Assembly (NCBI RefSeq): GCF_015752045.1
Contig: NZ_JADOUS010000004.1
Location: 62,001 to 126,000, forward strand
DNA length: 64,000 nt
Direction: 5' to 3'
From: Arthrobacter_D sp015752045
GTDB lineage: Bacteria; Actinomycetota; Actinomycetes; Actinomycetales; Micrococcaceae
In this document: one piece after another, positions 57,847-64,000 of the stretch
Layout of the letters: each line of letters begins with the position of its first letter
Numbering within the stretch: the stretch's first letter is position 1
Notes under the pieces: generated by a model
The model's database searches: none
Told to the model about the DNA's origin: nothing
The model's input: the letters and a program-made list of their open reading frames with translations, nothing else
Translations under genes and position numbers: made by a program

Positions 57847-59244
57847 ATGTCATTTCCTACGAGCCCGGCACCGGGCACCCCAGCGTCACCGTCCTTCGTC
57901 GTCACCTCACCGGCGGACATCCTCTCCTATATCCCGCATGCCCTCGGCTTCATGCCCGACGAGAGCCTGGTCGTCCTGACGACCACCGGCAGGAGGCTCG
58001 GGGCGACCCTCCGGGTGGATCTCCCCGAGGCCGGGGTGGATCCGCCCGGGTTCGCCGACGGTGTGCTCTCCTTCCTGCAGGGCGACGTCGACGCCGACGG
58101 CACCCTCGTCGTCGTGTACACGAAGGAGCGCTGGGAGAGGCTCGCGCCGGCGCCGCGCAGCGGGCTGTTGCTGACCATCGAGACGGTCCTCGGCGCCGCC
58201 GGCCTTCCCGTCCGCGGCGGCTGGCTCGTCTCGCAGTCGAGGTGGCGCGATGTCTTCTGCCCGGACGAGGAGTGCTGCCCCTGGCCGGGTCAATCCCTCG
58301 GCACCGTGGCGCACAGCGCCCTGAACGCCGAGCTGATCTTCGGCGGGAGTGCCTTCGATGCATCCGCACCCGACGCCGTCCTCCGCGCCGCACCCTCCGT
58401 CGCTGCGCGGGACGTCCCGGGGTCGGCTGCCGCGGACCCGGTGGCCCGGGCCGTCGAAGACGCGCAGGCGCACTATGCCGCGTGCTGCGCGGGCCGGTGG
58501 ACGGCGCCCGTCCAGTTCCACGCGACGTCCGCGCTGTGGGACGCCGTGCTGCCCGGCGCCGGCGCGTTCGATGTGGCGGCGGAGCCCGACGTCGTGGGCT
58601 TCCTCCTGGCGAGCGTGGAATCGCGGGCGGTCCGCGACTTCCTCCTCGCCAGTGCGTGCCTCGGATCCGCGGCAGCCGTCGACGGCGCCGCCGCCTGCGG
58701 ATTGCTCGAGCCGGCGGAGGGGGCGGGCGCGTCGTCGCCCGAGGGGCGAGGTCCGGAGGCCGGTACGCGGGTCCTCCCGGACGTCCGGGGTGGCGGCCCG
58801 CTCCGGGATGCCGTCGCCGCACTCCGGGCGGACCCGGCCGACGCCGGATCCGACGCCCATCCTTCGGGTACGCGGAGGGCAGGACCTGTGCCCTGCGGTG
58901 CCGAGGCCCTGCTCTACGCGGATGTCCTGGCCGGCAGGTATTCCGGCGCGATCGCCTGGGACCGCGTCGACGCGATGAGCATCCTTCTTGCGCGGCTCGC
59001 GGCGGTGGCGGAGGGCGAGTCCCGTGCGGCGGCGCTGACCATGAGTGCCTGGTTCGAATACGCGCGGGGTCGGGGATCACGCGCGGCCGTCTTCCTCGAC
59101 GCGGCGGAGCGGGCCGTGCCCGGTTACCGCCTCGCGCGCCTGCTGTACGAGCTCCTGCGCCGTGGAGGGCTGCCGACCTGGGCCCGGAGCCGTGCGACTG
59201 CCTGGACCGCGGGGGCCGCGTCGGCCCTGCACGACGCGGCGTGA
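57847..59244 (+). CDS. DUF4192 family protein
   Basis: This is a 465-residue actinobacterial protein. The N-terminal SPADILSYIPHALGFMPDESLVVL is the DUF4192 signature, followed by LRVDLP, VVVYTKERW, WLVSQSRWRDVFCPDEECCPWPG with a Cys cluster, and a C-terminal helical region (SILLARLAAVAEGESRAAALTMSAWFEYARG, then AERAVPGYRLARLLYELLRRG). The function is unknown. The ATG at 57847 gives the conserved N-terminus; the longer frame begins inside the MFS gene. DUF4192 beside sigA is common in this family. Confidence 0.88.
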   Translation: MSFPTSPAPGTPASPSFVVTSPADILSYIPHALGFMPDESLVVLTTTGRRLGATLRVDLPEAGVDPPGFADGVLSFLQGDVDADGTLVVVYTKERWERLAPAPRSGLLLTIETVLGAAGLPVRGGWLVSQSRWRDVFCPDEECCPWPGQSLGTVAHSALNAELIFGGSAFDASAPDAVLRAAPSVAARDVPGSAAADPVARAVEDAQAHYAACCAGRWTAPVQFHATSALWDAVLPGAGAFDVAAEPDVVGFLLASVESRAVRDFLLASACLGSAAAVDGAAACGLLEPAEGAGASSPEGRGPEAGTRVLPDVRGGGPLRDAVAALRADPADAGSDAHPSGTRRAGPVPCGAEALLYADVLAGRYSGAIAWDRVDAMSILLARLAAVAEGESRAAALTMSAWFEYARGRGSRAAVFLDAAERAVPGYRLARLLYELLRRGGLPTWARSRATAWTAGAASALHDAA

Positions 59245-59647
59245 GGCCGTGCGGGTCCGCGGGACCGGCGGCGGGGAGGGTGGAGCGGGGGGCGTCCCGG
59301 AGGAGAGGCCCATGAAGGGCTGCGGGTGGCTTCCGGGACGGACCGCCGGACCCTCCGGGAGCGGCCGGGGGAGCAGTCCGTCGACCATCCCGTGATTTCC
59401 GGGCCGATGGTCAGCCGTGAGACAATGAAAGCTGAGACCCGGTTGGGTCCGTGCACCAGAACATCTCCGAGCATTCCATGCCGGTCGTCGCCGCAGGGCG
59501 GCTCCGGGGGGAATAGCGAGGGCTGCGGGGTCGTTCCCTAGGGAACTGACCCGGCAGTAGTCGTCTGGTATCGAGCGCGGACTTGACAGGGTCATAGTGG
59601 TGTTGTCCCTCTGACGGCGCCACACACCGCCGTACGAAAGGTTTCCT
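59245..59647 (+). promoter_or_regulatory. DUF4192-sigA intergenic region with sigA promoter signals
   Basis: This is a 403-bp gap. A weak hairpin (GTCCCGGA 59294-59301, TCCGGGAC 59332-59339) may end the DUF4192 transcript. Nearer sigA is a perfect 14-bp palindrome GTTCCCTAGGGAAC (59533-59546), whose right half GGGAAC stands 16 bp before GTC. This loosely resembles a SigR/SigH-type promoter. A TTGACA lies at 59583-59588, with CATAGT close behind. I could not settle which is used. AAAGG lies 8 nt before the sigA GTG. Confidence 0.5.
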
Positions 59648-60859
59648 GTGCCGGTCAAGAAGACAGCAGCACCGGCGTCGCCAGACGCTGGTACCACCAC
59701 CACCAAGCGACGCGTAGCGGCCAAGAAGCCCGCGACGAAGACCGCTTCGTCCGCTGCGGCCGCCAAGGCATCGGCAGCGGATGCCCAGGGTTCCGTGGAC
59801 ACCCTCGACGCAGCGGATCCCGCCGTCGAGGTCGAGGTCGATGCCGAGAATGCGAAGCCCGAGACGCCCGAGGTCGGGACGAGCACCGGCTTCGTCTACT
59901 CCGACGCCGACGACGACGACGCACCCGCGCAGCAGGTCGTGTCGGCCGGCGCCACGGCGGACCCCGTCAAGGACTACCTGAAGCAGATCGGCAAGGTCGC
60001 CCTGCTGAACGCGGAGCAGGAAGTGGACCTGGCCCTCCGCATCGAGGCCGGTCTTTTCGCTGAAGAGAAGATCGCCGCGGACCCGGAGATGGACCCGAAG
60101 CTGAAGCGCGAACTGGAATTCGTGATCCACGACGGCAAGCGGGCGAAGAACCACCTCCTCGAGGCGAACCTCCGCCTCGTCGTCTCCCTGGCCAAGCGCT
60201 ACACCGGGCGCGGCATGCTCTTCCTCGACCTCATCCAGGAAGGCAACCTCGGCCTGATCCGTGCAGTCGAGAAGTTCGACTACACCAAGGGCTTCAAGTT
60301 CTCCACTTACGCGACCTGGTGGATCCGCCAGGCCATCACCCGCGCCATGGCCGACCAGGCCCGCACCATCCGCATCCCCGTGCACATGGTGGAGGTCATC
60401 AACAAGCTGGCCCGCGTCCAGCGGCAGATGCTGCAGGACCTCGGCCGCGAACCGACCCCCGAGGAGCTCGCGCTCGAGCTCGACATGACGCCGGAGAAGG
60501 TCGTCGAGGTCCAGAAGTACGGCCGTGAACCCATCTCGCTGCACACGCCGCTCGGCGAGGACGGCGATTCGGAGTTCGGTGACCTGATCGAGGACTCGGA
60601 GGCCGTCGTGCCGGCGGACGCCGTGAGCTTCACCCTCCTGCAGGAGCAGCTCCACTCCGTGCTGGACACCCTCTCCGAGCGGGAGGCAGGCGTCGTGGCG
60701 ATGCGTTTCGGGCTGACCGACGGACAGCCGAAGACGCTGGACGAGATCGGCAAGGTCTACGGCGTCACGCGTGAGCGCATCCGCCAGATCGAGTCGAAGA
60801 CGATGTCGAAGCTGCGTCACCCCTCGCGGTCCCAGGTGCTGCGGGACTACCTCGACTGA
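59648..60859 (+). CDS. sigA: SigA/HrdB, principal RNA polymerase sigma factor
   Basis: This is the housekeeping sigma-70 factor, with 403 residues. The Ala/Lys/Thr-rich head (about 90 residues) is typical of actinobacterial SigA. Region 1.2 (DPVKDYLKQIGKVALL) follows, then region 2 (RLVVSLAKRYTGRGMLFLDLIQEGNLGLIRAVEKFDY and FSTYATWWIRQAITRA). Region 3 is next, then region 4 with RFGLTDGQPKTLDEIGKVYGVTRERIRQIE. The start is a GTG. Three hairpins follow the stop. Confidence 0.97.
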   Translation: MPVKKTAAPASPDAGTTTTKRRVAAKKPATKTASSAAAAKASAADAQGSVDTLDAADPAVEVEVDAENAKPETPEVGTSTGFVYSDADDDDAPAQQVVSAGATADPVKDYLKQIGKVALLNAEQEVDLALRIEAGLFAEEKIAADPEMDPKLKRELEFVIHDGKRAKNHLLEANLRLVVSLAKRYTGRGMLFLDLIQEGNLGLIRAVEKFDYTKGFKFSTYATWWIRQAITRAMADQARTIRIPVHMVEVINKLARVQRQMLQDLGREPTPEELALELDMTPEKVVEVQKYGREPISLHTPLGEDGDSEFGDLIEDSEAVVPADAVSFTLLQEQLHSVLDTLSEREAGVVAMRFGLTDGQPKTLDEIGKVYGVTRERIRQIESKTMSKLRHPSRSQVLRDYLD

Positions 60860-60875
60860 CCGTCGGGCATTCTAG

Positions 60876-61002
60876 GACGAAGGGCCCTTCCTGCGGGAGG
60901 GGCCCTTCGTCGTAGAGGACTCCTCCCGCAGGAGTCCGGGGGATTCCCCGGACCGGGACGTCCCCGCACGAGAAAAGGCCCGCTCCGTCGGAGCGGGCCT
61001 TT
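60876..61002 (+). terminator. Three consecutive hairpins after sigA
   Basis: The first pairs GACGAAGGGCCC (60876-60887) with GGGCCCTTCGTC (60900-60911). The second pairs GGACTCCT with AGGAGTCC (60917-60937). The third pairs AAAGGCCCGCTCC (60974-60986) with GGAGCGGGCCTTT (60990-61002). The third can also serve the convergent DUF7455 gene. Confidence 0.8.
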
Positions 61003-61068
61003 CGTCCTACGTCAGCGCCTGTACACGGGGCGCCCGGTGTTGCTCGTGGTCGGTGTTCCCTGCGGCGA

Positions 61069-61290
61069 TCAGTCGCCGGCGAGGGCCGGCTTCGTGTGAA
61101 GCCGCTCGGTCTCGTCCTGCCACTCGGAAGTGAGCGGCTTGAGGTTAGCTTCGACGGCGCGCGCATGGTGGCCGCAGAACAGAAGCTCTCCACCGGAGGA
61201 CTGAAGGACTGCCCGAACGTAGGCCTGGGCGCCGCAGCGGTCGCAGCGGTCCAGGGCAGTGAGCTCGCGAGTGGCTACTGCAGTGGTCAT
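61069..61290 (-). CDS. DUF7455-like small zinc-ribbon protein
   Basis: This 73-residue protein has a clear zinc ribbon: RCDRCGAQAYVRAVLQSSGGELLFCGHHARAVE, with CxxC and CGHH pairs, followed by a charged helix. Small proteins of this kind are widespread in Actinobacteria beside sigA and parE. The role is unknown. GGAGG lies 5-6 nt before the ATG. It is divergent from parE across a 264-bp region. Confidence 0.85.
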   Translation of the reverse strand: MTTAVATRELTALDRCDRCGAQAYVRAVLQSSGGELLFCGHHARAVEANLKPLTSEWQDETERLHTKPALAGD

Positions 61291-61554
61291 GAATGCCTCC
61301 TCATGTGGATCGTGTATTCATATAACCACTATTCGTTGCTGCTCCTTCGCAGGCTGGGCCCCCTTTCGCTGGCGGCGTATCAGGGGTATGGGTCACATCA
61401 CCCGGAGTGGGCGGGGTGGTGCCGGGTGCACACAGGACGGCCCCTGCCGGTCGCTGTCGGCGGGAGGTAATAAACTGGAGCCACCCATCCCGGCCACCAC
61501 CCTCCTGACGCCTGTCCTGGATCGTGCCCGTTCCGCCAAGGAGACTGACCCACC

Positions 61555-63660
61555 GTGACCCCCACCTCGGATTACACCGCCCGGCACCTCTCGGTCCTCG
61601 AGGGCCTCGAAGCGGTGCGCAAGCGTCCCGGGATGTACATCGGGTCCACGGACTCCCGAGGCATCATGCACTGCCTGTGGGAGATCATCGACAACTCGGT
61701 CGACGAGGCGCTGGCCGGTCACGGCCAGAGCATCACGGTCATCCTCCACGGCGACGGCTCGGTGGAGATCCACGACGACGGCCGCGGCATCCCCGTGGAC
61801 ATCGAACCCAAGACCGGCCTGACCGGCGTCGAGGTGGTCTTCACCAAGCTCCACGCCGGCGGCAAGTTCGGTGGCGGCTCCTACACGGCCTCCGGCGGTC
61901 TCCACGGCGTCGGTGCCAGCGTGGTCAACGCGCTGTCCTCCCGCCTGGACGTCTTCGTCGATCGCGGCAGCAAGACCTACGCGATGTCCTTCCGCCGTGG
62001 TGAGCCCGGCATCTTCAAGGACGGCAGGACGCCGTCGCCCACCGCCGCCTTCGAGCCCTTCCTCGACGGTTCGCGCCTCGAGGTCGTCGGGACGGCCAAG
62101 CGCGGGGTGACGGGAACCCGCATCAGGTACTGGGCCGACCGCCAGATCTTCACGCCTGACGCGACCTTCTCGTACGAGGAACTGCAGACCCGGGCACGCC
62201 AGACGTCGTTCCTGGTGCCGGGCCTGCGCATCACCCTCCGCGACGAGCGGAGGCTCCCCGGCACGCCGGCGGAGTCCGGACCCGTGGAGGAGGTCTTCCA
62301 GCACGACGGCGGCATCTCCGAATACGCCGAATTCCTGGCCCTCGACACCGCGGTCACGGATGTCTGGCGCATCCACGGATCGGGTCGGTTCAAGGAGTCC
62401 GTGCCCGTCCTCGACGAGCGCGGCCACAGCCAGATGGCGGAGGTGGAGCGCGACTGCGAGGTGGACATCGCGCTGCGCTGGGGCATCGGCTACGAGACGA
62501 CGGTCCGCAGCTACGTCAACATCATCGCGACACCCAAGGGCGGCACGCATCAGAGCGGGTTCGAGCAGGCGATCCTGAAGACCTTCCGCAAGGTGATCGA
62601 GACCAACGCGCGCAAGCTCAAGGCCGGCAACGACAAGATCGAGAAGGACGACGTCTTCGCCGGACTGACGGCCGTCCTCACGGTGCGCCTCGCGGAGCCC
62701 CAGTTCGAGGGCCAGACCAAGGAGATTCTCGGGACCTCCGCCGTCAGGGCGATCGTCGCCAGGGTCGTCGAGAAGGAGCTGCAGGCGAGACTCTCCTCCT
62801 CTGCGCGGAACGACAAGGCGCAGTCGGCGCTGCTGCTGGAGAAGGTCGTCGCGGAGATGAAGTCCCGCATCTCGGCGCGCGTCCACAAGGAGACACAGCG
62901 TCGCAAGAACGCACTCGAGACGTCCACCATGCCGGCCAAGCTCGCGGACTGCCGGATCGACGACGCCGAGCGGTCGGAGCTCTTCATCGTCGAGGGTGAC
63001 AGTGCGCTCGGTACGGCGAAGAACGCCCGCTCGTCCGACTACCAGGCGCTGCTGCCGATCCGCGGCAAGATCCTCAACGTGCAGAAGGCGTCGGTGGGGG
63101 ACATGCTGTCCAATGCCGAGTGTGCCGCCCTCATCCAGGTCGTCGGGGCGGGCTCGGGGCGGAGCTTCCAGCTGGACGCGCGACGGTACGGCAAGGTCAT
63201 CCTGATGACCGATGCCGACGTCGACGGCGCCCACATCCGGACGCTGCTCCTCACCCTCTTCTTCCGGTACATGCGCCCGCTGGTGGAGGCCGGGCGGGTC
63301 TATGCCGCCGTCCCTCCGCTGCACCGGGTCGAGGTGATCAACGGGGGATCCAAGGCCAACGAGATGATCTACACCTATTCCGAGGCGGAGCTCACGCGGC
63401 TCCTCGCGACCATGGAGAAGCAGGGGAAGCGGTACAAGTCGCCGATCCAGCGCTACAAGGGGCTCGGGGAGATGGACGCGGACCAGCTCGCGGAGACGAC
63501 CATGGACCCGCGCCACCGGACGCTGCGGCGCGTGCGCATCCAGGAGGCCGAATCCGCCGAACGCGTCTTCAACCTGCTGATGGGCAGCGACGTCGCGCCC
63601 CGCAAGGACTTCATCGTCGCGGGCGCGGCATCCCTCGACCGGGATCGCATCGACGCCTGA
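61555..63660 (+). CDS. parE: ParE, type IIA topoisomerase subunit B (topoisomerase IV-like)
   Basis: This is the ATPase subunit of a type IIA topoisomerase, with 701 residues. The GHKL ATPase domain has IDNSVDEALAG, DDGRGIPVDIEP and GGLHGVGASVVNALS. The transducer domain follows, then TOPRIM with FIVEGDSALGTAKNARSS, MTDADVDGAHIRTLLLT and the C-terminal QRYKGLGEMDADQLAETTMDP. Its place beside sigA rather than dnaA/recF argues for parE (gyrB2) over the main gyrB. The partner A subunit is outside the window. The GTG start has AAGGAG 11 nt upstream. Confidence 0.93.
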   Translation: MTPTSDYTARHLSVLEGLEAVRKRPGMYIGSTDSRGIMHCLWEIIDNSVDEALAGHGQSITVILHGDGSVEIHDDGRGIPVDIEPKTGLTGVEVVFTKLHAGGKFGGGSYTASGGLHGVGASVVNALSSRLDVFVDRGSKTYAMSFRRGEPGIFKDGRTPSPTAAFEPFLDGSRLEVVGTAKRGVTGTRIRYWADRQIFTPDATFSYEELQTRARQTSFLVPGLRITLRDERRLPGTPAESGPVEEVFQHDGGISEYAEFLALDTAVTDVWRIHGSGRFKESVPVLDERGHSQMAEVERDCEVDIALRWGIGYETTVRSYVNIIATPKGGTHQSGFEQAILKTFRKVIETNARKLKAGNDKIEKDDVFAGLTAVLTVRLAEPQFEGQTKEILGTSAVRAIVARVVEKELQARLSSSARNDKAQSALLLEKVVAEMKSRISARVHKETQRRKNALETSTMPAKLADCRIDDAERSELFIVEGDSALGTAKNARSSDYQALLPIRGKILNVQKASVGDMLSNAECAALIQVVGAGSGRSFQLDARRYGKVILMTDADVDGAHIRTLLLTLFFRYMRPLVEAGRVYAAVPPLHRVEVINGGSKANEMIYTYSEAELTRLLATMEKQGKRYKSPIQRYKGLGEMDADQLAETTMDPRHRTLRRVRIQEAESAERVFNLLMGSDVAPRKDFIVAGAASLDRDRIDA

Positions 63661-63667
63661 CGGGCGC

Positions 63668-64000
63668 TCAGCCGAGCAGTTCGGGTGCCACCAGGAGCAG
63701 CGGGGGAATCACCAGGAGCAGGCCGGCGGAGGACAGGGCCAGCGCCTGCTGGATCCTGCTGAGGGGCGGCAGCGGAGTGAGCAGCCGGCGCAGGCGTTGC
63801 GCCGTCGACGACACATCGGCGGTCCCGCCGGTCACCGCCCTGGCGGTCGTCAGGGGGATACCGCTCTGGTCGGCCAGGGCGTCGTCGAGCGCATCCGGTG
63901 TCGACGGCGGAGCCCCCGCACCCACGATGGCGATCGCGCGGACCAGCGTCGGCTCGTCCACGTGGCGCAGGGCCTCGTCATCGGCGAGCATCTCGATCAG
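63668..64000 (-). CDS. M56 family peptidase-like protein, C-terminal fragment
   Basis: The frame is open to the right edge, so only the last 110 residues are seen. LIEMLADDEALRHVDEPTLVRAIAIVG followed by a C-terminal membrane helix (LALSSAGLLLVIPPLLLVAP) resembles the end of BlaR1/MecR1-type M56 metallopeptidases found in Actinobacteria. These usually follow a BlaI-type repressor gene. The HExxH motif would lie outside the window. The stop is 7 bp from the convergent parE stop. Confidence 0.65.
   Translation of the reverse strand: MIEMLADDEALRHVDEPTLVRAIAIVGAGAPPSTPDALDDALADQSGIPLTTARAVTGGTADVSSTAQRLRRLLTPLPPLSRIQQALALSSAGLLLVIPPLLLVAPELLG

Noticed and set aside
1..64000. tRNA or rRNA genes, insertion sequences and riboswitches
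   Set aside because: I looked for cloverleaf or CCA-end-like patterns, transposase motifs and long structured leaders and saw none convincing. A covariance-model scan would be the decisive test.

Overview
The window is about 64 kb of a high-GC actinobacterial chromosome. Gene order and protein sequences fit a member of the Micrococcaceae such as Arthrobacter or a close relative. The left end carries the division and cell-wall (dcw) cluster in the order usual for that family. The host backbone is about 70% G+C in the lines I counted by eye, start codons are often GTG, and GTGA/ATGA overlaps are common. No tRNA, rRNA, CRISPR array or insertion sequence was recognised.

Layout. 1-14177: dcw cluster (murE end, murF, mraY, murD, ftsW, murG, murC, ftsQ, ftsZ, pgeF, yggS, sepF, yggT, divIVA). 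14354-19530: lspA, an rluD-type pseudouridine synthase and dnaE. 19567-30585: flavin reductase, a membrane protein, hisD, nrdR, polyphosphate glucokinase, map, a 54-aa SPOR-like gene, panB, an adenylylation-insensitive glutamine synthetase (glnA2) and glnE. 40700-49716: glnA1 with a GlnR-like operator, an RDD protein, lipB-lipA-DUF4191, a probable SOS-regulated gene, a split Ser/Thr kinase, a TIGR01777 epimerase and an OsmC protein. 49856-55036: sucB, lpdA, pepA. 55210-64000: PAC2, MFS, DUF4192, sigA, a DUF7455 Zn-ribbon, parE and the end of an M56 peptidase.

The most interesting object is a 10,024-bp integrated element (about 30683-40706) lodged exactly in the 3' end of glnA1. A 19-bp identical core (27 bp with one mismatch) flanks it. 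The right copy restores the last codons and stop of glnA1, and the only difference is a synonymous Gly wobble base. The element encodes a tyrosine integrase, an XRE-type repressor and an AlpA-type regulator transcribed away from a control region with two mirror-image operators. It also encodes two unknown small proteins, a RepA-like ATPase, an HNH nuclease, large terminase, portal, MuF-like protein, scaffold, a 90-aa unknown, major capsid protein and two head-tail connector proteins. It has no tail, baseplate or lysis gene, and both ends are intact, so the tail module was not lost by truncation within the present boundaries. This is the design of a capsid-forming phage-inducible chromosomal island (cf-PICI), a satellite that builds and fills its own heads and takes tails from a helper phage. 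An actinobacterial example using glnA as attachment site may be undescribed.

Other recurring signals are: a TANNNT-like hexamer exactly 6 nt upstream of the start codon in eight genes (probable leaderless transcripts); tandem NrdR-like boxes before nrdR; a LexA-like palindrome before the gene at 45550-45927; and a one-base frameshift at the hinge of a Ser/Thr kinase. All functions are read from sequence motifs and gene context, and no database search was run.
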